In this document: positions 27,101 to 36,062 of the stretch, piece after piece
Position numbering within the stretch: position 1 is the first letter of the stretch
How the letters are laid out: each line of letters starts with the position of its first letter
From: Gemmobacter aquarius
GTDB taxonomy: Bacteria > Pseudomonadota > Alphaproteobacteria > Rhodobacterales > Rhodobacteraceae
Reading direction: 5' to 3'
Assembly: GCF_003060865.1 (NCBI RefSeq)
Contig: NZ_CP028918.1
Coordinates: 2,096,001-2,160,000, forward strand
Length of the DNA stretch: 64,000 nucleotides
Notes under the pieces: generated by a model
Told to the model about the DNA's origin: nothing
Databases searched by the model: none
Seen by the model: the letters and a program-made list of their open reading frames with translations, nothing else
Program-made: the position numbers and the translations under genes

Positions 27101-27733
27101 TCACTTCGACGTATCGTCGGCCTTGCCACGGCTTTCGACGATCTCGTCGATCAGTCCCCATGCCTTGGCGTCTTCCGCCGACATGAAATTGTCCCGTTCC
27201 AGCGCCTGCTCCACCGTCGCGAGGTCGTTGCCGGTGTGCTTGACGTAGATTTCGTTCAGGCGGCGCTTCAGCTTTTCGGTCTCGCGCGCATGGATCATGA
27301 TATCCGTCGCCTGCCCCTGATAGCCACCGCTCGGCTGGTGCACCATCACGCGGCTGTTGGGAAGGCTGAAGCGCATCCCCTTTTGCCCCGCCGTAAGCAG
27401 CAGCGACCCCATCGAAGCCGCCTGACCGATCACCAGCGTCGAAACCTTGGGCTTGATATATTGCATCGTGTCATAGATCGACAGCCCGCTCGTCACCACG
27501 CCGCCGGGCGAGTTGATGTACATGCTGATTTCCTTGGACGGGTTTTCCGCCTCGAGGAACAAAAGCTGCGCGCAGATCAGCGACGACATGCCATCATGCA
27601 CGGGGCCGGACATGAAAATGATCCGCTCTTTCAGCATCCGGCTGAAGATATCATAGGCGCGTTCGCCACGGCTGGTCTGTTCGACGACCATCGGGACGAG
27701 GGTGTTCATATAGTGATCAACGGGATCGCGCAT
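27101..27733 (-). CDS. clpP: ATP-dependent Clp protease proteolytic subunit ClpP
   Basis: 210 residues. The catalytic serine is Ser107 in GQAASMGS and the histidine is His132 in MVHQPSGG. The oligomer handle is [19 protein letters not shown]. It forms the double-ring peptidase chamber used by ClpX and ClpA. The ATG at 27733 with AGGA upstream is preferred over a GTG nine codons earlier. Likely regulated with clpX; three GTGCAT repeats lie about 200 bp upstream. Confidence 0.97.
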   Translation of the reverse strand: MRDPVDHYMNTLVPMVVEQTSRGERAYDIFSRMLKERIIFMSGPVHDGMSSLICAQLLFLEAENPSKEISMYINSPGGVVTSGLSIYDTMQYIKPKVSTLVIGQAASMGSLLLTAGQKGMRFSLPNSRVMVHQPSGGYQGQATDIMIHARETEKLKRRLNEIYVKHTGNDLATVEQALERDNFMSAEDAKAWGLIDEIVESRGKADDTSK

Positions 27734-27921
27734 CTCGTCCTGGCCTCTTTGATGTGACACTCGGTTACCCCCGAGTCTTAGTAGCGGTCGCGGGGGGCTG
27801 CAAGGGCACCCCCCTGTCTATTGTGGACCGCGCCCAGCCCGCTTCAAGCAGCAAGACGACCGGACAGGCGCCAGATTAAGCCCAAAGCGGTAAATAAAGC
27901 CTGAGCGTCGCGTGAAAAAGC

Positions 27922-27949
27922 GTGCATCGGTTGTGCATAGACCGTGCAT
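27922..27949. promoter_or_regulatory. Three GTGCAT direct repeats on an 11-bp period
   Basis: GTGCAT occurs at 27922, 27933 and 27944, exactly one helical turn apart, in the 289-bp region upstream of clpP. The spacing suggests a cooperatively binding regulator. No regulator can be named. Confidence 0.4.
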
Positions 27950-28022
27950 ACCCGCCACCGCCCGATTTTCCGAAAAGGGCGAATTTCCAGAGACTTGCCC
28001 GAAAACACCCAGCCCCGCGCCG

Positions 28023-28634
28023 TCACACCCGAAACGACTGCGCGGCAATCACCACGCGCGAAAGGGCCGTCACGAAGCACAATCCGCCAAACAGCAACGC
28101 CAGCGGCACAAAGGCACTTGGCCAAAGGCAAAGCACCACAAAGAATGCGATGGTCTCGGTCCCTTCCAGCAGCCCTGCGGTGAAATAAAGCGACTTCTCG
28201 CCCCGCGACCGCGTTGTCAGCCCCCGCTTTTCGGCCAGCACCGCATAGCCCAGAAAGGTTGCGCCATTGACATAGAACGAGGCGAGCAGGAAGGATCCGG
28301 CCAGCCCGTTTACGCTCGGCTCACGCAGCACAAACGCCAGCGGAACAGCGGCGTAAAAGGCAAAATCGCAAACGATATCAAGGTATCCGCCGAAGTCGGT
28401 CTTGCCCTGCACCCGCGCCACCGCACCGTCCAGACCGTCCAGCACGCGGCTTGCGATGACCAGCCCCAGCGCAGCCCACCAAGGCCCCGCCGCCGCGATG
28501 ATCCAAGCCCCCGCCAACCCCACCGCCAGCCCCGCCAGCGTCACCCCGTTCGCCCCGACCCCAAGCGCGGCCAACCGCGCGCCCACCGTGTTCAGCCCCG
28601 GATCGATCAGGCGTCGCATCACCCCGTCAAGCAT
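28023..28634 (-). CDS. CDP-alcohol phosphatidyltransferase family membrane enzyme
   Basis: 203 residues with about six membrane helices. The CDP-alcohol motif is present as DGLDGAVARVQGKTDFGGYLD followed by IVCD. The spacing between the AR pair and the later Asp is one residue shorter than the textbook pattern, as in a subgroup I recall from related bacteria. It should transfer a phospho-alcohol headgroup to lipid using a CDP-linked donor; the exact lipid is not predictable. Divergent from the YnjBCD-like operon. Confidence 0.85.
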   Translation of the reverse strand: MLDGVMRRLIDPGLNTVGARLAALGVGANGVTLAGLAVGLAGAWIIAAAGPWWAALGLVIASRVLDGLDGAVARVQGKTDFGGYLDIVCDFAFYAAVPLAFVLREPSVNGLAGSFLLASFYVNGATFLGYAVLAEKRGLTTRSRGEKSLYFTAGLLEGTETIAFFVVLCLWPSAFVPLALLFGGLCFVTALSRVVIAAQSFRV

Positions 28635-28724
28635 CGCTTCACCTTTGCGCCATGCGGGAATGTTCTTGTTGCCCCGCTGTCCTGCCTTACGTATCGAAGT
28701 CAACAGTGCCTTTGACAACAGCGA

Positions 28725-29942
28725 ATGACCATGCAAAGAAGAGACTTCCACCGCCTGATCGCAGGCCTTGCCCTGACGCCGGTCCTGACGGGAAAAACCC
28801 TTGCGGCAGAATGGGATGGCATCCTTTCCGCCGCCAAGGGCCAAACCGTCTACTGGCATGCATGGGGGGGTGACCCCAAGATCAACGCCTTCATCGCATG
28901 GGTCGGCGAACAGGCACAGGCCCGCTACGGCGTGACGCTCGAACATGTCAAACTCGCCTCGACCGCCGATGCCGTAGCCCGCGTCCAGTCGGAACAGGCC
29001 GCAGGCCTGACGACAGGCGGCGCGGTTGACCTTGTCTGGATCAACGGCGAAAACTTCGCCGCGATGAAAGCGGCAGGCCTGCTTTTCGGCCCCTTTGCCG
29101 AAGCCTTGCCGAACTGGCCGCTTGTCGATGTCGCAGGAAAACCGGCTGTTGTAACCGATTTCACCTTGCCAACCGATGGCTTTGAATCTCCTTGGGCCAT
29201 GGCGCAGATGGTGTTCGAATACGACAGCTTGCAGATGAAGGAACCACCCCAAACGCTTGATCTTCTTGCCGAATGGGCCATCGCAAATCCGGGCCGCTTC
29301 ACCTATCCGCAGCCGCCCGATTACCTTGGCGTGACCTTCCTCAAGCAGGTGCTTTACGGCATGGTCCCAGACCCCGCCTTGCTGCAACAGCCGGTGGACG
29401 ACGCGACCTACCCCGCGACGGTCGCCCTGCTCTGGGCCTTTCTCGACCGCATCCACCCCGCGCTCTGGCGTTCGGGTCGCGCCTTTCCGGCGAACGAACC
29501 CGCCTTGGGCCAACTCCTTGCCGATGGCGAGATTTTCCTCTCCTTCGCCTTCAACCCCGGCCGCGCCAGCGCCGAGATTGCGGCGGGTAACCTGCCCGAC
29601 ACCATCCGCACCTTCACGCTAGAGGGTGGCACCATCGCCAACGCCTCCTTCGTTGCCATCCCCTTCAACGCAAGCCACCGCGCAGGCGCACAGGTGATCG
29701 CCAACCTCCTGCTCGACCCCGAAGTGCAAGCCCGCGCTCAAGACCCCGCCGTGCTGGGTTTCCAGACCGTGCTCGATGTCCAAGCCCTTCCGGAGCAAGC
29801 AAAATCCCGCTTCGACGCGCTCGACCTCGGCGTAGCCACGCTGCCACCCGCCGATCTTGGACCTGCCCTTCTCGAACCCCATGCAAGCTGGGCCACCCGC
29901 CTTGCCGCCGACTGGACGGCCCGCTACGGGGCGGCGCAGTGA
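28725..29942 (+). CDS. ABC transporter substrate-binding protein, YnjB type
   Basis: 405 residues. The Tat-like N-terminus (MTMQRRDFHRLIAGLALTPV) is followed by a solute-binding fold with WHAWGGDPKINAFIAWVGE, typical of the YnjB subgroup of family 1 binding proteins. It should deliver an unknown small solute (some relatives are linked to thiamine-like or sulfonate transport) to the permease encoded next. The GTG start of the permease overlaps its stop. No strong ribosome site is visible, and a second ATG two codons on is possible. Confidence 0.85.
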   Translation: MTMQRRDFHRLIAGLALTPVLTGKTLAAEWDGILSAAKGQTVYWHAWGGDPKINAFIAWVGEQAQARYGVTLEHVKLASTADAVARVQSEQAAGLTTGGAVDLVWINGENFAAMKAAGLLFGPFAEALPNWPLVDVAGKPAVVTDFTLPTDGFESPWAMAQMVFEYDSLQMKEPPQTLDLLAEWAIANPGRFTYPQPPDYLGVTFLKQVLYGMVPDPALLQQPVDDATYPATVALLWAFLDRIHPALWRSGRAFPANEPALGQLLADGEIFLSFAFNPGRASAEIAAGNLPDTIRTFTLEGGTIANASFVAIPFNASHRAGAQVIANLLLDPEVQARAQDPAVLGFQTVLDVQALPEQAKSRFDALDLGVATLPPADLGPALLEPHASWATRLAADWTARYGAAQ

Positions 29943-31594
29943 TCCTTGCCGCCCTGCCGCGCCTGACGCTTGCCCTTATGGCGGCTCCGGTGCTGGCGGG
30001 GTTGGCCGGAACGCTTTTCCCTGCCCTGTCGAACGGGGCCGAGGGGTTCCGCACCCTCGCCGCATGGCCCGGCCTGCCGCGCGCCTCGGCGCTGTCTCTG
30101 GGCTCGGGTCTGGCCTCGACCGCGCTGTCACTTTTCCTTTGCATCACGCTTCTCGCCGCCTTTTACGGCACCGGCGGCTTTACGCCCCTGCGCCGTCTGC
30201 TTGCGCCGCTTCTGTCGGTCCCCCACGCGGCGGCTGCGCTGGGTCTGGCCTTTCTCATCGCCCCCTCGGGCTGGATCGCGCGCGCGCTCTCGCCTTGGGC
30301 GACGGGCTGGACGGCACCGCCTGACCTGTTGATCCTGAACGACGCGTACGGAGTGTCGCTGACCCTTGGGCTTGTGGCAAAAGAGCTTCCATTCCTGCTG
30401 CTTATGGCGCTTTCCTCGCTTAACGCGGCACAGACCGACCGCGCCATGACCACCGCTTCCACGCTGGGTTATGGCCGTGTCAGCGGCTTTGTGCTGACCG
30501 TGCTGCCCGGCCTTTACCGCCAGCTTCGCCTGCCGGTCTATGCCGTGCTGGCCTATGCTATGACATCGGTCGATATGGCGATGATCCTTGGCCCTACGCT
30601 GCCACCAACCCTGTCGCAGCAGGTGGTGATCTGGCGCATGGTGCCTGACCTGACACAACAGACAACCGCTGCGGCCGGTGCGATCTGGCAACTGACGCTG
30701 GTGCTTTTCGCCCTCTTCCTCTGGCGCATCTGCGAAGGACTTGCACGGCATGCCGTCACGCTTTGGGCAACTGCCGGCCTCCGTGCGCCCGGCCTCGACG
30801 CGCCCGCTCGGGTGTTGGCCCGCCTTGCGGCCAGCACCATCGGCCTTGCGCTCTGCCTTGGCCTTGCCTCGCTCGCGCTCTGGTCGATCGCGGGCGACTG
30901 GCGCTTTCCCGACGCCTTGCCCCGCTCATTCACACTGAACGCATGGCACATCGCGCTGCCCGACCTTTTGCCCGCCACCGGACTTACGCTTGCCATCGCA
31001 CTCGCCGCCACCCTGCCCGCCCTTGCGCTGACGCTCGGCTGTCTCGAGGCGGAAACCCGCCACGGTCTTTCCGCTACGCCCCGCGCCATGACCCTGCTTT
31101 ACCTGCCCCTTGTCATCCCGCAGATCGCTTTCCTGCCCGGTCTGCAAACCTTCGCCCTCATGGTCGGGGCCGAAGGCACATGGCCCGCCGTTGCTGCAAC
31201 GCATCTGGTTTTCGTTCTGCCTTACGTCTTCCTGTCGCTCTCGCAACCCTACCGTAGCCTCGATCCGCGCCTGACCACCGTTGGCCGCGCGCTTGGCAAG
31301 ACCGAAGCGCGCATCTTCTGGACGCTCCGTCTGCCCTTGCTGCTGGCCCCCGTCCTGACCGCCCTCGCCATCGGCATGGCGATCTCGGTCGGCCAGTATC
31401 TGCCCACGCTCCTTGTGGGGGGCGGCCGCGTCACCACCCTTACGACCGATGCCGTGGCGCTGTCGTCGGGCGGCAACCGGCGGGTCATCGGCAGCTTTGC
31501 CCTGCTGCAAATGCTGCTTCCGGCGCTGTTTTTCGGCCTCGCCCTCGCCCTGCCACGGCTGATCTGGCGCAATCGGCGGGGGATGCTGGCATGA
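29939..31594 (+). CDS. ABC transporter permease, fused double domain (YnjC type)
   Basis: 551 residues, two BinPDT permease domains in one chain with about twelve membrane helices. The EAA loops lie near SSLNAAQTDRAMTTASTLGYG and near LTTVGRALGKTEARIFWTLR. It starts with GTG overlapping the stop of the binding protein and ends overlapping the ATPase start, so the three genes are tightly coupled. A fused permease is usual for YnjC and ThiP. Confidence 0.88.
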   Translation: MILAALPRLTLALMAAPVLAGLAGTLFPALSNGAEGFRTLAAWPGLPRASALSLGSGLASTALSLFLCITLLAAFYGTGGFTPLRRLLAPLLSVPHAAAALGLAFLIAPSGWIARALSPWATGWTAPPDLLILNDAYGVSLTLGLVAKELPFLLLMALSSLNAAQTDRAMTTASTLGYGRVSGFVLTVLPGLYRQLRLPVYAVLAYAMTSVDMAMILGPTLPPTLSQQVVIWRMVPDLTQQTTAAAGAIWQLTLVLFALFLWRICEGLARHAVTLWATAGLRAPGLDAPARVLARLAASTIGLALCLGLASLALWSIAGDWRFPDALPRSFTLNAWHIALPDLLPATGLTLAIALAATLPALALTLGCLEAETRHGLSATPRAMTLLYLPLVIPQIAFLPGLQTFALMVGAEGTWPAVAATHLVFVLPYVFLSLSQPYRSLDPRLTTVGRALGKTEARIFWTLRLPLLLAPVLTALAIGMAISVGQYLPTLLVGGGRVTTLTTDAVALSSGGNRRVIGSFALLQMLLPALFFGLALALPRLIWRNRRGMLA

Positions 31595-32229
31595 GCCTGA
31601 CCTTGCAGAACCTGACTGTCGATCTGGCCGGGCACTGCCTTGTGTCGCTGGACGTAACCGTAAAACGGGGCGAAGTCTTGACCCTGATGGCCCCGTCAGG
31701 CGCGGGCAAGTCCACGGCGCTTGCCGCGATTATCGGCACCTTGCCCCCTGCATTTACCCTGACGGGCCGTATCCTGCTTGACGGCGCGGATATGACCGAG
31801 GTTCCCACCCGCCTGCGCCGGATAGGGCTTTTGTTTCAGGACGATGTGCTTTTTCCCCATCTCAGCGTCGGCGGCAATCTGGGCTTCGCCCTGCCGCCCC
31901 GCACCCCCGACCGCAAGGCTCGGATCGAAGCCGCCCTCGCCTCTGCGGGCCTCGCGGGCTTTGCCGACCGTGACCCCGCGACCCTGTCGGGCGGGCAGCG
32001 TGCACGTGTCGCGCTGATGCGAAGCCTTCTTGCAGAACCCCGCGCACTCTTGCTTGACGAGCCCTTCTCGCGGCTGGATGCTGGTCTGCGCGCGCAAATC
32101 CGCAGCTTCGTTTTCGACCGCGCCCGTATGCTTGGCCTGCCCATGATCCTTGTCACCCATGATCCCGAAGACGCCCGCGCCGCCGCTGGGCCCCTGCTTG
32201 ACACGCTCGGCCGCTCGCCAATCCACTAA
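31591..32229 (+). CDS. ABC transporter ATP-binding protein, YnjD type
   Basis: 212 residues, a short ATPase without C-terminal regulatory domain, as in YnjD and ThiQ. Walker A APSGAGKSTALA, Q-loop LLFQDDVLFPHLSV, signature LSGGQRARVALMRSLLAEP, Walker B ALLLDEPFSRLD and the H-loop LVTHDPEDA are all present. It energises the import of the unknown solute of this operon. Confidence 0.93.
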   Translation: MSLTLQNLTVDLAGHCLVSLDVTVKRGEVLTLMAPSGAGKSTALAAIIGTLPPAFTLTGRILLDGADMTEVPTRLRRIGLLFQDDVLFPHLSVGGNLGFALPPRTPDRKARIEAALASAGLAGFADRDPATLSGGQRARVALMRSLLAEPRALLLDEPFSRLDAGLRAQIRSFVFDRARMLGLPMILVTHDPEDARAAAGPLLDTLGRSPIH

Positions 32230-32247
32230 CCAGTGACGGAGTACGAC

Positions 32248-32721
32248 ATGCCAAGGCTTTCGCTGACTCTCGCCGCCCTGTGCTTGGGGATGGTCGCACC
32301 GTCACTTGGTCTTGCCTGCCAGCTTCCCGCGAACGCGGCCACACTCAGGGCCGAAGTGATCACCCTGACCAATCTGCAACGATCCAACAAGCGTCTACGT
32401 CCTGTCTCGGGAGACCCCGCGCTTGCCAATGCCGCGCAGGCCCATGCCTGCGACAATGCCGAAAACCGACGCATGTCGCACAGCGGATCGGACGGCTCGA
32501 CCCTTCCGATCCGCATGAAACGCGCAGGCTACGCCTACCGCGAGGCGTTCGAGAATGTCGCAGCAGGCTTTTTCGATGCGCCTTCGGTCATGTCGGGTTG
32601 GATGGGATCGAAAGGCCACCGCCGCAACATCCTGGCGCGTGGGGCCGAAGACATCGGCATCGGCATCGCGGTCGGAGGCGACGGGCAACTTTATTGGACG
32701 ATGAACCTCGGCCGCGACTGA
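32248..32721 (+). CDS. CAP/SCP-domain secreted protein
   Basis: 157 residues. The signal peptide ends near Ala-Cys at 22-24, so a lipoprotein is possible. The CAP domain has LTNLQRSNKRLRPVSGDPALANAAQAHACDNAENRRMSH, GYAYREAFENVAAGF and SGWMGSKGHRRNILARGAEDIGIG. Such proteins are common but mostly uncharacterised in bacteria. The GGAG seven bases before 32248 selects this start. It follows the ABC operon by 18 bases and may be cotranscribed. Confidence 0.85.
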   Translation: MPRLSLTLAALCLGMVAPSLGLACQLPANAATLRAEVITLTNLQRSNKRLRPVSGDPALANAAQAHACDNAENRRMSHSGSDGSTLPIRMKRAGYAYREAFENVAAGFFDAPSVMSGWMGSKGHRRNILARGAEDIGIGIAVGGDGQLYWTMNLGRD

Positions 32722-32723
32722 TG

Positions 32724-34037
32724 CTAGCGGGCAATCACCAACTCGGCCCGCAACCCGCCCAAAGCCTCGCTCGACCCCAGCCGCAACGTACCGCCATGGC
32801 TGCGCGCAATGTCTGACGCAATGGACAGGCCCAGCCCCGCCCCACCGCCACGGTTCGGGTCGCGCGCCTCGTCCAGACGGGCAAAAGGAGCCAGCGCATC
32901 GTCGCGTTGGCTTGGCGGAATCCCCGGGCCGTCATCCTCGACGACAAAGCGCAAGGTACGGTCGGTAACCAGAACCGTCACCACCGCCTGAGAGCCATAA
33001 CGCAAGGCATTTCCAACAAGGTTCTCGAGCGCCCGCATCACCGCTTGCGGGCGCAGACGCACCCGAACTCCGCCCGTTGCCCCCTGCACGATGACAAGCT
33101 CTCCCATCCTCTCGGCATTTTCGGCAACCTTCATGGCGATCGCCATCGGATCGGCCTCGATGCTGTCCTCGGTCGCATCGCCACGGGCAAACGCGAGGAA
33201 TTCGTCAACCAGCCGCTCCATATCGGCTACGTCACCCAGAAGCGCCCGCGTCTCCTCGTCCTCGGGCAACATGGAAAGCCCAAGCCGCAAGCGCGTCAGC
33301 GGCGTGCGAAGATCGTGGCTCACCCCCGAAAGCATGAGCGTGCGCTGTTCGATCTGCCGCTCGATGCGCGAACGCATGTCGAGAAAGGCATTGCCAGCAG
33401 CCCGCACCTCGGCCGCGCCTCGCGGGCGATAGGCTATCACGCGGCCTTTGCCGAAGGCATCGGCCGCTTCGGCCAATAGCTTGATCGGCCGGAGCTGGTT
33501 GGACAGGAACAGAAAGGCGATCACGGTCAGAAGCACCGATGCAACGATCATCAAGACCAGCAACTGGTGCGGATTGCTGGCCGAAAAGCGGTTGCGGTCG
33601 ATCTGCAACGCCATTTCGCCCCAGCGCGAAGGCATCCGCAGATTCACCTCGCTGTCAGTGACCAGATCGACCGGCCCGAGTCCCGCAATTCCTTCGCGCA
33701 AGGTGGCGATGACCACCCGACCGGACAGATCGTAAAACTCGCGCCGGTCCTCCTCCGGTCCGGCGGCCGGCTGGAACTGCACCGATTTGACCTGCAACGC
33801 TCCGCCCAACTCGGTTAGACGCATCCTCGCCGACTCGATCGTCGCCTCGCGGTTTACCTCGCGCTGGATAAGGCGCAATTCTGCAATGGCACCTACGGTC
33901 AACTGCCGTGTGACCTTTTCGAAATGCCGCTGGATGAAGGTGACCGAAACGACCAACTGGATCGTAATGATCGGCACGATCAGGATCAGGGCGGCCCTGC
34001 CATACAAACCACGCGGCATGATGGATTTTATCGACAT
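32724..34037 (-). CDS. Sensor histidine kinase, EnvZ-like, without adjacent response regulator
   Basis: 437 residues. TM1 (about 13-32) and TM2 (about 158-178) flank a periplasmic sensor of about 125 residues. A HAMP region is followed by the phospho-acceptor box LSGVSHDLRTPLTRLRLGL, N-box LENLVGNALRYG, and G-boxes VEDDGPGIP and GGGAGLGLSIA. The domain order matches EnvZ/RstB-type kinases. No response regulator sits beside it; the neighbours are a CAP protein (convergent) and an MBL hydrolase (divergent). The partner must be elsewhere. Confidence 0.9.
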   Translation of the reverse strand: MSIKSIMPRGLYGRAALILIVPIITIQLVVSVTFIQRHFEKVTRQLTVGAIAELRLIQREVNREATIESARMRLTELGGALQVKSVQFQPAAGPEEDRREFYDLSGRVVIATLREGIAGLGPVDLVTDSEVNLRMPSRWGEMALQIDRNRFSASNPHQLLVLMIVASVLLTVIAFLFLSNQLRPIKLLAEAADAFGKGRVIAYRPRGAAEVRAAGNAFLDMRSRIERQIEQRTLMLSGVSHDLRTPLTRLRLGLSMLPEDEETRALLGDVADMERLVDEFLAFARGDATEDSIEADPMAIAMKVAENAERMGELVIVQGATGGVRVRLRPQAVMRALENLVGNALRYGSQAVVTVLVTDRTLRFVVEDDGPGIPPSQRDDALAPFARLDEARDPNRGGGAGLGLSIASDIARSHGGTLRLGSSEALGGLRAELVIAR

Positions 34038-34087
34038 CGCCTGTCAGACTAACCGCAGCATGCCCGCAGGAAAAGACGAGAAAGCCG

Positions 34088-34951
34088 ATGCCCGCCGCAA
34101 TACGGACGATCCGCGCCCCGAGTCCCTCGCCCATGACCGGCAGCGGGACGAACACCTATATCGTCGGTCGGGGCGCCGTTGCGGTCATAGACCCCGGTCC
34201 CGATCTCGACGCTCATCTGACGGCGATTCTCGCTGCTCTCGACCCGGACGAGAGTATCAGCCAGATCCTCGTCACCCACCCCCATCTCGATCACTCAGGT
34301 CTCGCTCCGCGCCTTGCTCGGGCCACGGGAGCCCCGGTCGCAGCCTTTGGCACCGCCACCTCGGGACGCAGCGCACGCATGGCAGCCTTAGCAGAGGCCG
34401 GATTACCCGATGCGGGCGAAGGCCTGGATCGCGCCTTCCGGCCCGATATCTTGCTCGCCGAGGGTGATAGCCTCTCCGCCGAAACCTGGAACCTGCGGGC
34501 CATCCACACCCCCGGCCACCTCGGAGCGCATCTCGCCTTTGCCATGGACGACGTGCTTTTCAGCGGCGATCATGTCATGGGCTGGTCCACCAGCCTTGTC
34601 GCCCCGCCCGATGGCGACATGACCGACTATATGGCCTCGCTGACCAAACTGCAGCGACAGCGGTGGTCACGCATCCTCGCCGGCCACGGCGACCCGATTG
34701 ATAACCCTGCCGCTCGGCTGGCAGACCTTGTTGCCCATCGCAAGGACCGCGAGGCCCAGATCACAGCAGCTCTGGCCCGCGCACCAGCGAGTGCATCATC
34801 CCTCACAAAGCTTTTGTATACCGGAATTTCAGAAAGGTTAGTCAAGGCAGCCAACGCAAACGTCCTCGCCCATCTCATTGATTTACATGCGAAAGGCCAA
34901 GCAAAATGCGCCGACCCACTCAGCGCGGAAAGCATTTTTCACCAAACCTGA
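34088..34951 (+). CDS. MBL-fold metallo-hydrolase, LACTB2-like
   Basis: 287 residues. The metal site reads THPHLDHSG, with further ligands at AIHTPGHLGAH and LFSGDHVMGWS. A C-terminal winged-helix-like tail (SLTKLLYTGISERLVKAANANVLAHLIDLHAKG) is as in LACTB2 and related ribonucleases or thioesterases. Likely a hydrolase acting on RNA or a thioester. The last 30 codons are less GC-rich than the rest. Confidence 0.88.
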   Translation: MPAAIRTIRAPSPSPMTGSGTNTYIVGRGAVAVIDPGPDLDAHLTAILAALDPDESISQILVTHPHLDHSGLAPRLARATGAPVAAFGTATSGRSARMAALAEAGLPDAGEGLDRAFRPDILLAEGDSLSAETWNLRAIHTPGHLGAHLAFAMDDVLFSGDHVMGWSTSLVAPPDGDMTDYMASLTKLQRQRWSRILAGHGDPIDNPAARLADLVAHRKDREAQITAALARAPASASSLTKLLYTGISERLVKAANANVLAHLIDLHAKGQAKCADPLSAESIFHQT

Positions 34952-34981
34952 CCCGCTACGGACTTTTCTACGCTTTCCCCC

Positions 34982-35010
34982 TTTACGCCCTCCGAACCCA
35001 TTGCTATAGA
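34982..35010 (+). promoter_or_regulatory. Promoter of tRNA-Asn
   Basis: TTTACG (34982-34987), a 17-bp spacer and TATAGA (35005-35010) form a good housekeeping-sigma promoter 11 bases before the tRNA. Confidence 0.65.
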
Positions 35011-35020
35011 CCCCCCGTGT

Positions 35021-35095
35021 TCCGGCGTAGCTCAGCGGTAGAGCAGTTGACTGTTAATCAATTGGTCGTAGGTTCGATCCCTACCGCCGGAGCCA
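35021..35095 (+). tRNA. tRNA-Asn (anticodon GTT)
   Basis: 75 nt. The acceptor arms TCCGGCG and CGCCGGA pair perfectly. The anticodon stem GTTGA/TCAAT encloses the loop CTGTTAA, giving anticodon GTT at 35053-35055. The T arm is GTAGG-TTCGATC-CCTAC, and the discriminator G is followed by an encoded CCA. Confidence 0.97.
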
Positions 35096-35098
35096 AAA
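35088..35098. repeat. 11-bp direct repeat at tRNA 3' end (possible att core), copy 1
   Basis: CGGAGCCAAAA covers the last bases of the tRNA and three following bases. The same 11 bases recur at 35205-35215, directly before the integrase fragment. Confidence 0.45.
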
Positions 35099-35119
35099 TC
35101 TAAAAAATCGAACTAGAAT

Positions 35120-35148
35120 AACGGTTTAGAGCGAAAGCTTTAACCGTT
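35120..35148 (+). terminator. Terminator hairpin after tRNA-Asn
   Basis: The outer stem AACGGTT/AACCGTT and inner stem AGC-GAAA-GCT (a GNRA-type loop) are followed by CTTCTTGTT. Confidence 0.65.
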
Positions 35149-35204
35149 CTTCTTGTTCAGTCCCTCTGTGCCCAATGTCGCGGCTTTTGTTGCGCACAAT
35201 GTAT

Positions 35205-35215
35205 CGGAGCCAAAA
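35205..35215. repeat. 11-bp direct repeat, copy 2, at the integrase ribosome site
   Basis: CGGAGCCAAAA is repeated exactly 117 bp after the tRNA copy. It includes the GGAG that probably serves as ribosome site for the ATG at 35218. Confidence 0.45.
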
Positions 35216-35217
35216 GG

Positions 35218-36006
35218 ATGGGACGCATCGCCGACATCTCGAAACGCGGCACTGTCTGGTGGTATCGCCGCCGTCATCCCGGCATTTCCTTGAAGCGGCC
35301 ACAGAATCCCCACGAAACGCAGGCTTCCTGCACGTATTGGACAACGGTCCAGGCGCGGGGACATGTCGCGGTAAGCTTGCAGTCCACCTGTTCGCGGGAA
35401 GCGCGACGGACGGCGGCCATGCTCACCGATCTTCTGGAAAGCGCTTGGGCCAGCATTGAGGGTCAGATTGCCGCGATGACGGAAGAGGAACAGAACGAAC
35501 TGGTGGATGAGGCTGCCGGGGTGATCACGCAGAACCTTCGCCGCGCCGTTGACCGGTTCCGGCAGCTGCCGCTGCAACTGTCCGACGCCGTCCGCGCCAA
35601 AGCCTTCCAGATTGTCGCGGCAGACCTTCAGGCCGCCTTCGGGCTGGGATCGGACGCCCCTTCCCTCTCAGCGCCTCTCCTGACCCCGCAGGAGGCCCAC
35701 AAGGGCGAAGCTTATGCCGGCTTGCCCGATGGCGGGCTGAACCAGTCCATCCTCGATCTGCTGACCAACGAAGATTTCGAAAACCTCGCCCGGATCAACC
35801 TGGCGAATGGCGACCTCTACACCGGCGTCCCCGATGCCTTCCTGATCCAGCAGTCCGAGGGCACGATGATCGGTCTTGCCGAAATGCTCGACCAGTATCT
35901 CAAAGCCTGCGACCGAAGCGGCCTGAACCCCGCGTCCGCGATGCCACCCTTCGCGGAACTCTCGACCGATTACCTGCGCACCGCAGCAAGGATCGGCTTG
36001 AAGTGA
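35218..36006 (+). pseudogene. N-terminal fragment of a tyrosine-type integrase, truncated by an IS
   Basis: 262 residues remain. The start (MGRIADISKRGTVWWYRRRH) matches the N-terminal DNA-binding motif of phage/island integrases with an RGxxWxYRRR box, and the rest is the helical N-terminal half of such a protein. The catalytic domain with the R-H-R-Y residues is missing. The stop codon TGA at 36004-36006 is the first three bases of the IS terminal repeat, so the frame is cut by the insertion. Its place directly behind tRNA-Asn fits an integrated element whose remainder has been lost. Confidence 0.65.
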
Positions 36007-36029
36007 GGTGCCCCTAGATTTGTAGACGC
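36004..36029. repeat. IS left terminal inverted repeat
   Basis: It begins TGAGGTGCCCCTAG; about 21 of 26 bases match the complement of the right end. Confidence 0.85.
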
Positions 36030-36062
36030 TTTGCCGCCTAACTTTGAGGCTAGGAGGCCGAC

